A stretch of 64,000 nucleotides of DNA, from contig NZ_BIMH01000026.1 in NCBI RefSeq assembly GCF_004000985.1, forward strand, positions 1-64,000, read 5' to 3'. How positions within the stretch are numbered: the first letter of the stretch is position 1; every line of letters starts with the position of its first letter. Both the position numbers and the translations under genes were made by a program. A model generated the notes under the pieces. The model ran no database searches, had not been told where the DNA came from, and saw only the letters and a program-made list of their open reading frames with translations. Of the stretch, positions 49,509 to 61,614 are shown piece by piece. Source of the stretch: Paenibacillus validus NBRC 15382 (GTDB lineage: Bacteria; Bacillota; Bacilli; Paenibacillales; NBRC-103111).

Positions 49509-50777
49509 TTACACGAGCGCTTTCTTCGCAATGTCCGTACGGTAGTGCTTGCCTTCGAAACGAATCCGGTCGGCTGCGGCATACGCTTTGGCACGGGCCT
49601 CCGCAATGTTCGATCCGAGCGCCGTCACGCCGATGACGCGGCCGCCGTTCGTGACGAGCTGTCCGCCTTGAACCGCTGTGCCGGCGTGAAACACGAGCGC
49701 ATCCGGTTCGTTCTCCGCGTCCTCGAGCCCTTCGATCGGAAGTCCTTTCGGATACGCCGCCGGATATCCCGGCGAAGCGAGGATGACGCATACGGCGGCC
49801 TCGTCGCTCCATTGGATATCCATTTGATCCAGACAGCCGTTGACCGTGGCGAGGAAAATATCCAGCAAATCGGTTTTCAACCGCGGCAGCACGACCTGCG
49901 TTTCAGGATCTCCGAAGCGCGCGTTGAATTCGATAGTTTTCGGACCTTCCGGCGTAAGCATCAATCCCGCGAACAGCACGCCGCGGAATGGGCGTCCTTC
50001 GGCCACCATCGCTTTCGCCGTCGGTTTAATGATCGTTTCGATCGCCTCGTCGATGATCGATTGCGGGATATGCGGCAGAGGAGAATACGTACCCATCCCG
50101 CCTGTATTTGGACCCTGGTCGTTGTCATAAACGGCCTTATGATCCTGAGCAGCCGCCATCGGACGCACCACCTCGCCATCGACGAAGGAAAGAATGGACA
50201 TCTCCTGGCCCGTCAGGAACTCTTCGATGACGACCTGGTTGCCTGACTCGCCGAACACTTTCGCGACCATAATGTCTTGAAGCGCTTGATCCGCTTCTTC
50301 GATCGATTGCGCGATAATGACGCCTTTACCTGCCGCGAGGCCGTCGGCCTTGATGACATAAGGCGCACGCAATTGGTTTAAATAAGCCCGTGCCGGCTCG
50401 TACGAATCGAACGATTCGTACGCTGCGGTCGGGATGTCGTACTTTTTGAGCAGCTGCTTGGTGAACACTTTACTGCCCTCAATAATAGCGGCGTTCTGGC
50501 GCGGTCCGTAAACCGTCAACCCTTTCGCTTCCAAATGATCGACGATGCCTTCGGCCAAAGGATCATCCGGTCCGATGACGACTAAGTCAATCGTATGATC
50601 GATCGCGAATTGCGCGATCTCTTCAAACTTGTTAACCGGAATCGGCACGCACTCCGCCACTTGGGCGATACCGCCGTTACCCGGCGCACAGTACAGCTCC
50701 TTCACCTTCGGGCTTTTTTTCAGCGCCCAACAAATTGCATGCTCGCGGCCGCCGCCGCCCACTACCAATATCCGCAT
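49509..50777 (-). CDS. purD: Phosphoribosylamine-glycine ligase
   Basis: This 422-aa ATP-grasp enzyme makes GAR from phosphoribosylamine and glycine (step 2 of IMP synthesis). Motifs: MRILVVGGGGREHAICWAL at the start, GLAAGKGVIIAQ, EEFLTGQEMSILSF and GVLFAGLMLTPEGPKTIEFNARFGDPETQVVLPRL in parts. Last gene of the operon, 15 nt after purH. Confidence 0.95.
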   Translation of the reverse strand: MRILVVGGGGREHAICWALKKSPKVKELYCAPGNGGIAQVAECVPIPVNKFEEIAQFAIDHTIDLVVIGPDDPLAEGIVDHLEAKGLTVYGPRQNAAIIEGSKVFTKQLLKKYDIPTAAYESFDSYEPARAYLNQLRAPYVIKADGLAAGKGVIIAQSIEEADQALQDIMVAKVFGESGNQVVIEEFLTGQEMSILSFVDGEVVRPMAAAQDHKAVYDNDQGPNTGGMGTYSPLPHIPQSIIDEAIETIIKPTAKAMVAEGRPFRGVLFAGLMLTPEGPKTIEFNARFGDPETQVVLPRLKTDLLDIFLATVNGCLDQMDIQWSDEAAVCVILASPGYPAAYPKGLPIEGLEDAENEPDALVFHAGTAVQGGQLVTNGGRVIGVTALGSNIAEARAKAYAAADRIRFEGKHYRTDIAKKALV

Positions 50778-50792
50778 CTGGCTACGCTCCCC

Positions 50793-52334
50793 TTAGTGTT
50801 TAAAATGGCGCACGCCCGTCATCACCATAGCGATGCCGTGCTCATTCGCGACGCGGATCGATTCTTCGTCCTTGATCGAGCCGCCCGGCTGAATCACCGC
50901 GGTGATGCCTGCTTTAGCCGCAAGCTCCAGCGTATCGCCCATCGGGAAGAACGCATCGGAGGCGAGCACGGACCCTTGCGCTTTGTCCCCGGCTTGCTCG
51001 ATGGCGATTTTGGCTGCGCCGACACGGTTCATTTGACCGGCGCCTACACCGATCGTCATGTCGTCCGCCGCGAGCACGATCGCATTGGACTTCACATGCT
51101 TCACAACCTTCCAAGCGAACAACAGCTGCTTCAGCTCGGCCTCGGTCGGTTGACGTTCCGTCACGATTCGCAGATCCGCTTCAGTGAGCTGGTAAGCGTC
51201 GCTGTCCTGCACCAGCATGCCGCCTTCGACGGTCGTGATGATGGCTTCCGCTTTTTTCGCCCCGCTGATGTCGCCGACTTGCAGCAGTCGAATATTTTTC
51301 TTTTGCTTCAGGATGTCGAGCGCTTCTTGGCTGAAATCCGGCGCGATGACGATTTCAAGGAAAATTTCATGAAGCAAGAGCGCCGTTTCCTTGCCGATGG
51401 TCCGGTTCGCCGCAACGATGCCGCCGAAGATCGAGACCGGGTCGGCTGCATAAGCTTTTTGGTAGGCTTCGTGAATGTCGGTGCCGATACCGACGCCGCA
51501 AGGGTTCATATGTTTAACCGCAACAACGGCCGGTTCGCTGAATTCTTTAACGATTTGCAGCGCCGTGTTTGCATCGTTGATGTTGTTATAAGACAGCTCC
51601 TTGCCATGCAGCTGTTCGGCCGTCGTAATGTTACCGGACGGAGCGAGCGGCTTACGGTAGAACGCCGCTTTCTGATGCGGGTTCTCGCCATAGCGAAGGT
51701 CTTGTACTTTCTCGTAAGTGACGGTGAGCTTCTCCGGCAGCGGTTCGCCTGTTTGCTTCGCCAAGTAATCGGAGATGAGCGCGTCGTAAGCCGCCGTGTG
51801 GCGGAATACTTTGCCTGCGAGGCGCTTGCGCGTATCCAGTGTCGTATCGCCTGCGGCTTTGACTTCTTCCAGGACGGCCGAATAATCGCCAGCATCGACG
51901 ACAACGGTCACGAACGCATGGTTTTTCGCCGCCGAACGCAGCATCGTCGGTCCGCCGATATCGATGTTCTCGATCGCATCCTCATAGGTAACATCCGGTT
52001 TCGCGATCGTTTCGGCGAACGGATACAGGTTGACGACCACAAGGTCGATGTAGTCGAGACCAAGCTCTTTCATCGCCGCTTGATGCTCTTCGCTGTCGCG
52101 AATCGCCAGCAGTCCGCTATGTACGGCGGGGTGCAGCGTTTTGACGCGTCCATCCAGAATTTCAGGGAACCCCGTTACTTCGGAGATGCCGATAACCGGC
52201 ACGCCCTTCTCTTTGAGCAGCGATTGCGTGCCGCCTGTCGAAATGATTTGCACGCCCAGTTTGGCGAGTTCGCCAGCAAACTCCACAATGCCGGTTTTGT
52301 CCGAGACGCTGATTAATGCTCTTCTAATAGCCAC
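50793..52334 (-). CDS. purH: Bifunctional AICAR formyltransferase/IMP cyclohydrolase
   Basis: This 513-aa enzyme performs the last two steps to IMP. IMP cyclohydrolase domain: [33 protein letters not shown]. Transformylase domain: [26 protein letters not shown] and [17 protein letters not shown] 52334 follows GGGAGG and gives the standard length; the longer frame to 52460 is noncoding-like. Confidence 0.95.
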   Translation of the reverse strand: MAIRRALISVSDKTGIVEFAGELAKLGVQIISTGGTQSLLKEKGVPVIGISEVTGFPEILDGRVKTLHPAVHSGLLAIRDSEEHQAAMKELGLDYIDLVVVNLYPFAETIAKPDVTYEDAIENIDIGGPTMLRSAAKNHAFVTVVVDAGDYSAVLEEVKAAGDTTLDTRKRLAGKVFRHTAAYDALISDYLAKQTGEPLPEKLTVTYEKVQDLRYGENPHQKAAFYRKPLAPSGNITTAEQLHGKELSYNNINDANTALQIVKEFSEPAVVAVKHMNPCGVGIGTDIHEAYQKAYAADPVSIFGGIVAANRTIGKETALLLHEIFLEIVIAPDFSQEALDILKQKKNIRLLQVGDISGAKKAEAIITTVEGGMLVQDSDAYQLTEADLRIVTERQPTEAELKQLLFAWKVVKHVKSNAIVLAADDMTIGVGAGQMNRVGAAKIAIEQAGDKAQGSVLASDAFFPMGDTLELAAKAGITAVIQPGGSIKDEESIRVANEHGIAMVMTGVRHFKH

Positions 52335-52477
52335 GTTGGTTGGTGCCTCCCTCATCGTATAAGTTCTTCCATAAATGGCACGCGTGCGAACGCCCAAGTG
52401 CCCTTTTTCCCGTTCTTTGTCTACTGCTCTTTTCCGCTCTTGATTTCTCTTTGACCGCACCTGGCTGCCCGGGCGAT

Positions 52478-53101
52478 CTACGCTTCCAAGACGCGCTCGA
52501 CATGCCGTCCGTTCAATCGCACCTTGCCATCGCGAATCCAGCCGATCACCTGCGGATACAACTTGTGCTCGATGCGGTGTACCCGCTCCGCGACCGTTTC
52601 TTCCGTATCTCCCGGCTGAATCTCCAGCGCCGCCTGAGCGATGATCGGTCCCGTATCCATGCCGCCGTCTACAAAGTGAACGGTTACCCCCGTCACCTTC
52701 ACCCCATAGTCAAGCGCCTGACCGATTGCATTCACCCCTGGAAAAGCAGGCAGCAGCGACGGATGCACATTAATCAACCGCCCGTAGAACGGCTTGACCA
52801 ACACGCTTGTGATCAACCGCATATAACCGGCCATCACGATTAAATCGACTTGCTTCTCCTGCAGCTGCGCCAATATTTCTTGCTCGTAGTGCTCGCGCGA
52901 CTCGTAATCCTTCGGCCGGAACGCATGCACCGGCACGCCGGCCGCCTGCGCCCGTTCCACGACCTTCGCCTTCGGCCGGTCGCAAACCAAAAGCTCGATG
53001 CGAACATCGAGCTGCCCTGCTTTCACCGCATCTGCGATCGCTTGGAAGTTGCTCCCGCTGCCTGATGCAAATACGGCGATTCGAAATGGTGACGAACTCA
53101 T
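52478..53101 (-). CDS. purN: Phosphoribosylglycinamide formyltransferase
   Basis: This 207-aa enzyme uses 10-formyl-THF to formylate [18 protein letters not shown] binds phosphate; the [33 protein letters not shown] segment in parts holds the catalytic His and Asp. ATG overlaps the purM stop (ATGA). The 143-nt gap to purH has no feature. Confidence 0.95.
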   Translation of the reverse strand: MSSSPFRIAVFASGSGSNFQAIADAVKAGQLDVRIELLVCDRPKAKVVERAQAAGVPVHAFRPKDYESREHYEQEILAQLQEKQVDLIVMAGYMRLITSVLVKPFYGRLINVHPSLLPAFPGVNAIGQALDYGVKVTGVTVHFVDGGMDTGPIIAQAALEIQPGDTEETVAERVHRIEHKLYPQVIGWIRDGKVRLNGRHVERVLEA

Positions 53102-54138
53102 ACGTCCGCCCCGTTAAACGTCACCACTCGCGTACCCGCCGTCACGCGTCCGAGCGTGTAGGCCTTCTCGCCGTGCTGTTCAAACAGAGACGCCGCCTTC
53201 GCCGCATCCTCCTCCGACACGATGACCACCATCCCGATCCCCATGTTAAAGGTACGGAACATGTCGTTATGGCTGATGCCGCCCTCGCGCTGCATCAATT
53301 CGAAGATCGGCAGAATCGGCCAGGAGCCGTAGTCGATTTCCACGTTCACGCCTTCCGGCAGCACGCGCGGAATGTTTTCCAGGAAACCGCCGCCTGTAAT
53401 ATGCGCCATTCCTTTGATCGGCACTTCGTTCAGGACGTTGAGCACCGGTTTGACATAAATTTTCGTCGGCGCAAGCAGCGTATCGCCGAGGGGTTCCCCG
53501 AGCGCGTCGATCGTGTCGTGCAGGCTGTAGCCTTTCTGTTCAAGCAGCAGCTTACGCACCAGTGAGAACCCGTTCGAATGCACGCCGCTTGAAGCAAGAC
53601 CCAGCACGACGTCGCCCGGCTTGATCGTGCTTCCATCAATGATCTTCTTCTTGTCGACGATTCCAACCGTAAAGCCGGCAATGTCATACTCGCCTTCGCT
53701 GTACATACCCGGCATCTCTGCCGTTTCGCCGCCGATTAGCGCCGCGCCTGCTTGTACGCAGCCGTCGCTGATGCCTTTGACGATAGCCTCGATTTTTTCG
53801 GGAATGACTTTATCGCAAGCCAGATAATCGAGGAAGAAGAGCGGCTCCGCGCCCTGCACGATAATATCGTTCACGCACATGGCTACCGCGTCGACGCCAA
53901 TCGTGTCGTGCTTGTCCATCGCGAACGCGATCTTCAGCTTCGTGCCGACGCCGTCCGTTCCGGATACGAGCACCGGCTCCTCGTATTTCTCCTTATTCAG
54001 GCCGAACAGCGCGCCGAAGCCGCCGAGATCCGTCAGCACCTCGGGACGGAATGTCGTCTTCACGTGCTTTTTCATGCGTTCAACCGCTTCATTGCCGGCA
54101 GCGATGTCGACCCCGGCTTGTTTATATGCATCGGACAC
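53098..54138 (-). CDS. purM: Phosphoribosylformylglycinamidine cyclo-ligase
   Basis: This 346-aa enzyme converts FGAM to AIR. Motifs: [44 protein letters not shown] and [13 protein letters not shown] in parts. GTG 54138 is chosen from GAGGAGG 9 nt upstream and standard length; an ATG frame to 54210 is less likely. A ~500-nt hairpin-rich gap separates it from purF. Confidence 0.93.
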   Translation of the reverse strand: MSDAYKQAGVDIAAGNEAVERMKKHVKTTFRPEVLTDLGGFGALFGLNKEKYEEPVLVSGTDGVGTKLKIAFAMDKHDTIGVDAVAMCVNDIIVQGAEPLFFLDYLACDKVIPEKIEAIVKGISDGCVQAGAALIGGETAEMPGMYSEGEYDIAGFTVGIVDKKKIIDGSTIKPGDVVLGLASSGVHSNGFSLVRKLLLEQKGYSLHDTIDALGEPLGDTLLAPTKIYVKPVLNVLNEVPIKGMAHITGGGFLENIPRVLPEGVNVEIDYGSWPILPIFELMQREGGISHNDMFRTFNMGIGMVVIVSEEDAAKAASLFEQHGEKAYTLGRVTAGTRVVTFNGADV

Positions 54139-54634
54139 TTCGTTTTTCCTCCTCAGAATGGGAATGACCTTCGCTCCTGGAGAACGTATGGCTTTGGCTT
54201 GCATGTACACGCTGTTTCCCTCCGGCCGCTCTTGAAAATGAGTTCCTCAGGCTTACCTTGCGGCAAGAACTCATTTTCAAAGGCAGCTCCGCGTTTTCCT
54301 GCGGGAAAACGGCTTCGGAAGCTTATATCCGGTAACGTGCATCAACCTTCGCCTCCGCCTACCCCAAGCTCGAACAGCCAAAGTCAAAAGATTTGCGCAG
54401 GAACCTGCGCGGGGATAAAGGGAGCGGCGGCCGGCCATGCGGCGGCGACCGCTCTAAGCTCCTTATTGTTAAGCCGTTAATGGGGCCATACGGCCTTCAG
54501 CCTTTTTTTCCGTGCTCTTTAGCCCTACAGTACAGGCTTCCGGATGCCTTATTTTCATAATTTCCGCCGACTGCTTCGGGGAAGAAGACTGACAAGGATT
54601 CTTCAGCAAGGAACGAACTTCCGGAACCTTCTCC
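54139..54634 (-). other. Hairpin-rich gap inside the pur operon (purF to purM)
   Basis: About 500 nt with no convincing gene. It holds: a 14-bp perfect stem TTGAAAATGAGTTC/GAACTCATTTTCAA (54232-54280) with a small TTGCCGCAA hairpin in its loop; GTTTTCC-TGCG-GGAAAAC (54293-54310); GCGCAGG-AA-CCTGCGC (54395-54410), followed on the minus strand by AAATCTTTTG; and GAGCGG...CCGCTC (54421-54453). A 65-codon minus-strand frame (54469-54666) begins inside purF and has no independent support. Confidence 0.7.
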
Positions 54635-56164
54635 CTAGTCGCAGCCGCAGCCGAGAGCGGCCTCATCCGGCACCGGCGTCGGGTAGTGATTGTCGAAACA
54701 GGCGGTACAGTGACCGCGGTTATACTCGCCGTTCGGACGTCCGATCGCGGCCAGCAGCCCGTCCTTCGTCAAGAAATGCAGCGAGTCGGCGTTGATCGCC
54801 TGGCGAATCTCTTCCACCGATTTCACCGCCGCGATCAGCTCTTGGCGGCTCGGCGTATCAATCCCGTAGAAGCACGGGTTGGCGAACGGCGGCGAGCTGA
54901 TGCGCACGTGCACTTCGGACGCGCCCGCTTCGCGAAGCAGGTTCACGATGCGAAGCGAAGTCGTGCCGCGCACGATCGAATCGTCGATCATGACGACGCG
55001 TTTGCCTTCCACGATGCTGCGCACCGCAGACAACTTCATCTTCACGCCCTGCTCGCGCAGCTCTTGGCTAGGCTGGATAAAGGTCCGGCCGGTATAGCGG
55101 TTTTTGATCAAGCCGAGCTCGTACGGAATGCCCGTCTGCTCCGCATACCCGATGGCTGCCGAAATCGAAGAATCCGGCACGCCCGTTACTACATCCGCGT
55201 CCACGAACGCTTCCATCGCAAGCTGACGGCCCATCCGCTTACGGGCGGAGTGGATGTTCGTCTCGTCAATGTCGCTGTCCGGACGCGCGAAGTAGATGTA
55301 TTCCATCGCGCAGATCGCGCGCTGCTTAACCGGCGAGAACCGGTCATACGTCACCGCGCCCGTCTTCAAATCCAGAATCAGCAGCTCGCCCGGCTCGATA
55401 TCCCGTTCGAACTTGCCGCCGACAGCGTCGAACGCACAGGACTCGGAGGCGAACAATCGCGCCGTCCCCAGCCGCCCCATCACGAACGGACGCAAGCCGT
55501 GCGAATCACGAGCCACGATGAGCTTATCCCGCGTCTGAAACAGGAACGCGAACGCGCCTTCCACCTGCAGCAGCGCATCCTTCACGGCCAGCACGATGTC
55601 GTCATGCTTCGAGCGGGCGATCAAGTGCGCCACAACCTCGGTATCGCTCGTCGTCTGGAAGATCGAGCCCTCGCGCTCCAGACGCTTCTTGATGTCCGGC
55701 GCATTCGTCAAATTACCGTTCGTCGCAATCGCCAGATCGCCCTCGCGGTATTTGAAGACGAGCGGCTGCGCGTTCGCGAGCTTGCTCTCCCCCGACGTCG
55801 AGTAGCGCACGTGCCCGATCGCACAGGTACCGCTCAACGTCGCGAGGTTTTCGTTGTTGAATACTTCCTTCACAAGTCCCATGCCCCGGTGGTAGTTGAA
55901 CGACTCCCCGCCGGTTACGCTGATGCCCGCGCTCTCCTGCCCCCGATGCTGAAGCGCATGAAGGCCGTAATAGGACAAGGAAGCGGCCTCCACATGTCCG
56001 AACACCCCGAACACGCCGCACTCCTCGCGCAATTTGTCGAACAAGCCGTCATGGCTGTTGATGCCTTCGTTATAAAAGTTCCCGGTCCAGAGCTGCCGCA
56101 CAGCTCCGGTCCCGTTCACTTTAACTCCTGCTCCTTGTCCGCCGACGATCAGTTCATCAGACAT
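54635..56164 (-). CDS. purF: Amidophosphoribosyltransferase
   Basis: This 509-aa enzyme makes phosphoribosylamine from PRPP and glutamine, the committed step. The N-terminal nucleophile Cys is residue 49 after a propeptide: [13 protein letters not shown]; Bacillus-type PurF is cleaved before that Cys. PRPP motif: [19 protein letters not shown]. Fe-S-ligand-like Cys residues lie at the C-terminus ([19 protein letters not shown]). ATG 56164 overlaps the end of purL by 16 nt. Confidence 0.93.
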   Translation of the reverse strand: MSDELIVGGQGAGVKVNGTGAVRQLWTGNFYNEGINSHDGLFDKLREECGVFGVFGHVEAASLSYYGLHALQHRGQESAGISVTGGESFNYHRGMGLVKEVFNNENLATLSGTCAIGHVRYSTSGESKLANAQPLVFKYREGDLAIATNGNLTNAPDIKKRLEREGSIFQTTSDTEVVAHLIARSKHDDIVLAVKDALLQVEGAFAFLFQTRDKLIVARDSHGLRPFVMGRLGTARLFASESCAFDAVGGKFERDIEPGELLILDLKTGAVTYDRFSPVKQRAICAMEYIYFARPDSDIDETNIHSARKRMGRQLAMEAFVDADVVTGVPDSSISAAIGYAEQTGIPYELGLIKNRYTGRTFIQPSQELREQGVKMKLSAVRSIVEGKRVVMIDDSIVRGTTSLRIVNLLREAGASEVHVRISSPPFANPCFYGIDTPSRQELIAAVKSVEEIRQAINADSLHFLTKDGLLAAIGRPNGEYNRGHCTACFDNHYPTPVPDEAALGCGCD

Positions 56165-58392
56165 GGAATCGCATCCTTCCAAACCTTTTCTAGTTGTGTT
56201 ACAGATGCATCGATGGCCGAAACGCCATTCACCGAAACTTCCAGCTTCTCGCCGCCGACCGTACCTAATACTTGTACCGGCACGCCCCGCGATACCAACA
56301 GCTTCTCAAGCTCGCCGGCTTTATCCGCCGAAGCGCTGAGCAGAATCCGCGATTGGCTTTCGCTGAACAGCGCGATATCCGCACGCAGTTCGCTCGCGAA
56401 GTTAACCTTCGCCCCGATACGGCCGCTCATGCAGCTTTCCGCCAATGCGACAGCCAGGCCGCCGTCGGACAAGTCATGCGCCGAAGCGACAAGTCCGCTT
56501 TGGATCGCGCTGAGCACCGCATCCAGCAAAACTTTCTCTTCGTCCAAATCGATCGCGGGAGGACGTCCTTCCGTCACGCCGTGTATGACGTATTGGAACT
56601 CGCTGCCGCCCAGCTCCGCTTTCGTGTTGCCCAGCAGCAGGACGACGTCGCCCTCGCGCTTAAAGCCTTGTGTCGTAATATGATCGACGTCGTGCACCAA
56701 GCCGACCATGCCGACGACCGGCGTCGGGTAAATCGCGCCTTTGGCGTTCTCGTTGTACAAGCTGACGTTACCGCCGATCACCGGCGCATTCAGCTTGCGG
56801 CAAGCTTCCGCCATCCCGTCGACCGCTTTCTCCAGCTGCCAGAAAATTTCCGGCTTCTCCGGACTGCCGAAGTTCAGGTTGTCCGTAATCGCGAGCGGCT
56901 CGGCGCCGGAGCACACATTGTTGCGCGCCGCTTCCGCGACGGCGATGCGTCCGCCTACTTCCGGATCCAAATACACGTAACGGCCGTTGCAATCGGTCGA
57001 CATCGACAACGCCTTGCGGGAGCCGCGAATCGTAACGACCGCCGCATCGGAACCCGGCTGAACCGCCGTGCTCGTGCGCACCATATAATCGTATTGGTTA
57101 TAAACCCATTCTTTGCTCGCTACCGTAGGAGACGCCAGCACCTTCAGCAAAGCGCCGTTCAAGTCCGTCACTTCGGCATAACGCGTCGTATCGACGGAAG
57201 CATTCGCCTCGTAGTAAGCAGGCACCGCCGAAGGCTTATGGTACATCGGGCACTCGTCGACCAGCGCCGTAACCGGCATGTTGCCGACCAGCTCGCCCTT
57301 ATGGTACAGCTTCAGGTTGCCGTCGTCCGTTACTTTACCGACCTTCGCGCAGTGCAGGCCCCAACGCTCGAAGATCGCTTTTGCCTGAGCTTCATGCTCC
57401 GGCTTAACAACGAACAGCATGCGCTCCTGCGATTCGGACAGCATCATCTCGTAAGGCGTCATGCCTTCCTCGCGCTGCGGCACCTCATCCAAATATAATT
57501 CCATGCCGTTGCCGGCTTTACTTGCCATCTCCGCGCTCGAGCAGGTCAAGCCCGCGGCGCCCATATCTTGAATCCCGACGACGATACCGGAATTGATCAA
57601 ATCCAGACAAGCTTCAAGCACGAGCTTCTCCATGAAAGGATCGCCCACCTGCACGGCCGAACGCTTGGATTCGGATTCCGCCGTCAAGTCCTCGGATGCG
57701 AACGTCGCGCCGTGAATGCCGTCGCGGCCCGTTGCCGGTCCGACATAGAACACCGGGTTGCCGACGCCTTTGGCCACACCCTTCTGGATTTTGTCATGGT
57801 CGATGAGGCCCACGCACATCGCGTTAACGAGCGGGTTGCCTTCGTAGCTCTCGTCGAACATGATCTCGCCGCCGACCGTCGGAATGCCGATACAGTTGCC
57901 GTAACCGGCAATCCCCGACACGACATGCTCGAACAAATATTTCACGCGGTCGTTCGTCAACCGTCCGAACCGCAAGCTATTCAGAACCGCAACCGGACGC
58001 GCGCCCATGGAGAAAATATCGCGGATAATCCCGCCCACACCCGTCGCTGCGCCTTGGTAAGGCTCTACCGCGGAAGGATGGTTATGACTTTCAATCTTGA
58101 ATACAACCGCCTGATTGTCGCCGATATCGACGATCCCGGCGCCTTCGCCGGGCCCCATCAGAACGCGCGGGCCGGTGGTCGGAAACTTTTTCAGCACAAC
58201 CTTGGAATTTTTATAGGAACAGTGTTCAGACCACATGACGCTGAACACGCCGATTTCTACATAATTCGGTTTACGGCCGAGGAATCCGCAGATTTTCTCA
58301 TACTCCGCATCCGATACGCCGAACTGCTTGTACACCTTCTGCTCTTCGATTTGCTGAGCCGTTGGCTCCTTAGCCGATAGCTGCTGCGCCAT
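56149..58392 (-). CDS. purL: Phosphoribosylformylglycinamidine synthase subunit PurL
   Basis: This 747-aa small-type PurL uses ATP and PurQ-derived ammonia with PurS to make FGAM. Motifs: [60 protein letters not shown] and [13 protein letters not shown] in parts. Its start overlaps purQ by 23 nt. Confidence 0.95.
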   Translation of the reverse strand: MAQQLSAKEPTAQQIEEQKVYKQFGVSDAEYEKICGFLGRKPNYVEIGVFSVMWSEHCSYKNSKVVLKKFPTTGPRVLMGPGEGAGIVDIGDNQAVVFKIESHNHPSAVEPYQGAATGVGGIIRDIFSMGARPVAVLNSLRFGRLTNDRVKYLFEHVVSGIAGYGNCIGIPTVGGEIMFDESYEGNPLVNAMCVGLIDHDKIQKGVAKGVGNPVFYVGPATGRDGIHGATFASEDLTAESESKRSAVQVGDPFMEKLVLEACLDLINSGIVVGIQDMGAAGLTCSSAEMASKAGNGMELYLDEVPQREEGMTPYEMMLSESQERMLFVVKPEHEAQAKAIFERWGLHCAKVGKVTDDGNLKLYHKGELVGNMPVTALVDECPMYHKPSAVPAYYEANASVDTTRYAEVTDLNGALLKVLASPTVASKEWVYNQYDYMVRTSTAVQPGSDAAVVTIRGSRKALSMSTDCNGRYVYLDPEVGGRIAVAEAARNNVCSGAEPLAITDNLNFGSPEKPEIFWQLEKAVDGMAEACRKLNAPVIGGNVSLYNENAKGAIYPTPVVGMVGLVHDVDHITTQGFKREGDVVLLLGNTKAELGGSEFQYVIHGVTEGRPPAIDLDEEKVLLDAVLSAIQSGLVASAHDLSDGGLAVALAESCMSGRIGAKVNFASELRADIALFSESQSRILLSASADKAGELEKLLVSRGVPVQVLGTVGGEKLEVSVNGVSAIDASVTQLEKVWKDAIPCLMN

Positions 58393-59065
58393 GCTTTTCC
58401 CTCCAAGTGCTCAAAATCGATGTAAACATGCGGCGGCCGTCCGCCGAACCCAGAATCTCGCTGATCGCCCGCTCCGGATGCGGCATCATGCCGAGCACGT
58501 TGCCTTCTTTGTTGCAGATGCCCGCGATATCTTCAACGGAACCGTTCGGGTTGTTGCCCGCTTCGTAACGGAACACAATTTGGTTGTTCGCTTTCAGCTC
58601 TGCCAGCGTGGCGTCGTCACAGTAGTAGTTGCCTTCGCCGTGCGCGATCGGGATGTCGATGAGCTCTCCCTGCGCATATTCTTTCGTGAACGGCGTATCC
58701 GCGTTCTCCACTTGCAGCAAAGCCGAATGACAGCGGAACTTCATCGAGTTGTTGCGCAGCAGCGCTCCCGGGAGAAGTCCGGCTTCCGTCAAAATTTGAA
58801 AACCGTTGCAGATGCCCAGCACGTATTTGCCTTGAGCCGCCGCTTCCACCAGCGCATTCATAACCGGCGCAAAACGGGCGATCGCTCCGCAGCGCAGGTA
58901 GTCGCCGTAAGAAAACCCTCCGGGTACGAGAATGCAATCGTATTTCGACAAATCCGTTTCCGTATGCCACACATAATCAACAGGCTGTCCGATAGTGTCC
59001 TCTACCGCTTTGTAGCAGTCGATGTCACAGTTGGAGCCGGGAAATACCAGTACCGCGAAATTCAT
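58370..59065 (-). CDS. purQ: Phosphoribosylformylglycinamidine synthase glutaminase subunit PurQ
   Basis: This 231-aa class I amidotransferase supplies ammonia to PurL. Nucleophile Cys in [21 protein letters not shown], catalytic His-Glu in [10 protein letters not shown]; start [21 protein letters not shown] 59065 follows GGAGG. Confidence 0.95.
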   Translation of the reverse strand: MNFAVLVFPGSNCDIDCYKAVEDTIGQPVDYVWHTETDLSKYDCILVPGGFSYGDYLRCGAIARFAPVMNALVEAAAQGKYVLGICNGFQILTEAGLLPGALLRNNSMKFRCHSALLQVENADTPFTKEYAQGELIDIPIAHGEGNYYCDDATLAELKANNQIVFRYEAGNNPNGSVEDIAGICNKEGNVLGMMPHPERAISEILGSADGRRMFTSILSTWREKHGAAAIG

Positions 59066-59086
59066 CGCCTTCGCTCCTCCTTTTGG

Positions 59087-59335
59087 TTAAGCCTGAACCA
59101 GCTCGAAACGGTAATCTTCGATGACCGTGTTCGCAAGCAGCTTCTCGCACATCGCTTTCAAGCGCTCCTCGGCCGCCGCGCGGTCGTTCGTGTTCAGTTC
59201 CACTTCCAAATACTTGCCGATCCGCACTCTGCTTACCTCGTCGAAGCCCATCGTGTGCAGTGCGCCTTGCACGGCGGTTCCCTGCACATCCAGTACGCTT
59301 TGCTTAATTGTTACATACACGGTCGCTTTAAACAT
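59087..59335 (-). CDS. purS: Phosphoribosylformylglycinamidine synthase subunit PurS
   Basis: This 82-aa bridging subunit of the PurLQS complex starts MFKATVYVTIKQSVLDVQG; KYLEVELNTNDRAAAEERLKAMCEKLLANTVIEDY in parts follows. ATG 59335 after GGGAGGT; the longer frame to 59356 adds seven residues without similarity. Confidence 0.93.
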   Translation of the reverse strand: MFKATVYVTIKQSVLDVQGTAVQGALHTMGFDEVSRVRIGKYLEVELNTNDRAAAEERLKAMCEKLLANTVIEDYRFELVQA

Positions 59336-59387
59336 CGAAAAAAGTACCTCCCGCAAAATGGTTTAATGTCGCTTGCGCGTCTATTCT

Positions 59388-60281
59388 TTAGCCCTGCACC
59401 AAACGGTTGTAAATATCACGGTAACGCCGGCTCGTCTCTTCCACCACGTGCGGCGGCAGCGGGTCCGGCTCGCTGTTCTTATCCCAATCCGTTCCGGACA
59501 AATACGTCCGAACCGGTTCTTTATCCATCCCGTCGATCTCGATATCGAGCTCGTACTTCGTCTTGTCCCAGAATCTCGAAGAATCCGGAGTGAAAATTTC
59601 ATCGATAAGAATAATTTCGCCGTCAATTAGACCGAATTCAAACTTCGTATCCGCCAAAATGATGCCCCGCTCCGCGCAAAACGCATGCGCGAATTCGTAC
59701 AGCCGGATGCTCTTCTCCTGCAGCTGCTCGGTCAATTCCGCACCCACGAGCTCTTTCATCCGCTCGATCGAAATGTCCTCGTCGTGGCCGACGTCGTTCT
59801 TCGCCGCGGGGGTGAAGAGCGGCTGCGGGAACCGCTCGTTCTTGCGCATCCCTTCCGGCAGCTTGTGGCCGTTCACTTCGCCCGACTTCTGGTACTGACG
59901 CCAGCCGCCGCCGGTAATATACCCGCGCACGACGCACTCGATGTCGATCCGCTCCGCTTTCTTCGTAACCATGAAGCGGTCCTTCATCATATCCGCATCC
60001 GTGATGATATCGCCCAAACGCTCCACATCCGCATGCACGACATGGTTCGGCTGAATGGCCGCCGTCTGCTCGAACCAGAACTTGCTGAGCGAGTTCAGCA
60101 CGTTTCCCTTATCCGGCACGGCCGGGCTTAACACCCAGTCGAACGCGGAAATCCGGTCGGTGACCGCAATCAGGAAGTGCTCGCCGAGATCGTACAGCTC
60201 CCGCACTTTGCCCTTATATAAAAGCGGCGCCTTGACATACTCTTGCGCGCTCGAAATCGCCGTTGTTGCCTTCTCTCCCAT
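59388..60281 (-). CDS. purC: SAICAR synthase
   Basis: This 297-aa enzyme ligates aspartate to CAIR. Motifs: LYKGKVRELYDLGEHFLIAVTDRISAFD, ECVVRGYITGGGWRQYQKSGEVNG and LADTKFEFGLIDGEIILIDEIFTPDSSRFW in parts. The last is longer-type PurC. Order purB-purC-purS as in Bacillus. Confidence 0.95.
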   Translation of the reverse strand: MGEKATTAISSAQEYVKAPLLYKGKVRELYDLGEHFLIAVTDRISAFDWVLSPAVPDKGNVLNSLSKFWFEQTAAIQPNHVVHADVERLGDIITDADMMKDRFMVTKKAERIDIECVVRGYITGGGWRQYQKSGEVNGHKLPEGMRKNERFPQPLFTPAAKNDVGHDEDISIERMKELVGAELTEQLQEKSIRLYEFAHAFCAERGIILADTKFEFGLIDGEIILIDEIFTPDSSRFWDKTKYELDIEIDGMDKEPVRTYLSGTDWDKNSEPDPLPPHVVEETSRRYRDIYNRLVQG

Positions 60282-60300
60282 GACGTGAATGGCCTCCCTT

Positions 60301-61596
60301 TTAGCTTAAGCCGAGACGGCGGAAAATCGTATCGACATGCTTCAAATGCCAGCTCGGATTAAACGCATCCTCAATCTCTTCCACGCTCAGCGCCTCCGTA
60401 ATCGCCGGCGTGCTCAGCACGATCTCGCGGAACGAACGCTGCTCTTCCCACGCCTGCATGGCGCGCGGCTGCACGGTGTCGTACGCTTGCTCGCGGCTGA
60501 AGCCCTTGTCGATCAGCTTCGTCATGACGCGGCCGGAGAACGGCACGCCGTACGTGCTTTGCATATTCCGTTTCATGTTCTCAGGGAACACGGTCAAGTT
60601 CTTCACGATGTTGCCCAGACGGTTCAGCATGTAGTTCAGAAGAATCGTCGCATCCGGCAAAATAACTCGCTCCACCGAGGAATGCGAAATATCGCGCTCA
60701 TGCCACAGCGTCACATTCTCGTAAGCGGAGATCATGTGGCCGCGGATGACGCGAGCCAGACCCGAGATGCTCTCGCAGCCGATCGGGTTGCGCTTGTGCG
60801 GCATGGCCGACGAGCCCTTCTGGCCTTTCGCGAACGGTTCTTCGACTTCGCGGAATTCGCTCTTCTGCAAAGCGCGGATTTCCGTCGCGAACTTGTCCAG
60901 CGACGTAGCGATCAGTGCCAGCGTCGCCATGTATTCCGCGTGGCGGTCGCGCTGCAGCGTCTGCGTCGAGATCGGAGCAGGCTTCGTGCCGAGCTTGCCG
61001 CAGACGTATTCTTCGACGAACGGATCGATGTTGGCGTATGTACCGACCGCGCCGGAAATTTTGCCGAACTGCACGCCGTCCGCCGCAAAGCGGAAACGCT
61101 CCAGGTTACGCTTCATTTCTTCATACCAAAGTGCCATTTTCAAACCGAACGTCGTCGGCTCCGCATGCACCCCGTGCGTGCGTCCCATCATCGGCGTGTC
61201 TTTATAGGCAATCGCTTTTTCCTTCACGATTTCGATGAAGTTCACGATGTCTTTTTCCAAAATGTCGTTCGCTTGCTTCAGCAGGTAGCCGAGCGCCGTG
61301 TCAACGACGTCCGTCGACGTCAAGCCGTAATGCACCCATTTGCGCTCCGGGCCAACCTTCTCGGATACCGCGCGGGTGAAGGCGATCACGTCGTGACGCG
61401 TCTCCTGCTCGATTTCGTAAATGCGGTCGATGTCGAAGCTGGCGTTCTTGCGCAGCTCAGCAACGTCTTCCTTCGGAATGACGCCGAGTTCCGCCCACGC
61501 CTCACAGGATAAGATTTCCACTTCCAGCCAAGCCTTGAATTTATTCTCTTCCGTCCAAATCGCGCCCATTTCAGGCCGGGTATAACGATCGATCAT
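60301..61596 (-). CDS. purB: Adenylosuccinate lyase
   Basis: This 431-aa fumarase-superfamily enzyme cleaves SAICAR and adenylosuccinate. Signature [20 protein letters not shown]; catalytic His in [30 protein letters not shown] start. ATG 61596 after GGAG. Confidence 0.95.
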   Translation of the reverse strand: MIDRYTRPEMGAIWTEENKFKAWLEVEILSCEAWAELGVIPKEDVAELRKNASFDIDRIYEIEQETRHDVIAFTRAVSEKVGPERKWVHYGLTSTDVVDTALGYLLKQANDILEKDIVNFIEIVKEKAIAYKDTPMMGRTHGVHAEPTTFGLKMALWYEEMKRNLERFRFAADGVQFGKISGAVGTYANIDPFVEEYVCGKLGTKPAPISTQTLQRDRHAEYMATLALIATSLDKFATEIRALQKSEFREVEEPFAKGQKGSSAMPHKRNPIGCESISGLARVIRGHMISAYENVTLWHERDISHSSVERVILPDATILLNYMLNRLGNIVKNLTVFPENMKRNMQSTYGVPFSGRVMTKLIDKGFSREQAYDTVQPRAMQAWEEQRSFREIVLSTPAITEALSVEEIEDAFNPSWHLKHVDTIFRRLGLS

Positions 61597-61614
61597 GTTT
61601 GTTTCTCCATCCCT

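Noticed and set aside
50595-52316. Plus-strand 573-aa open frame
   Set aside because: Antisense to purD and purH, with Arg-rich shadow composition.
54469-54666. 65-aa minus-strand ORF between purF and purM
   Set aside because: Starts within purF, no RBS, and composition (KKAEGRMAPLTA) gives no family signal.
54686-56683. Plus-strand 665-aa open frame
   Set aside because: Exactly antisense to purF and purL; its Arg/Ala/His-rich composition comes from GC-rich codon complement and it matches no family.
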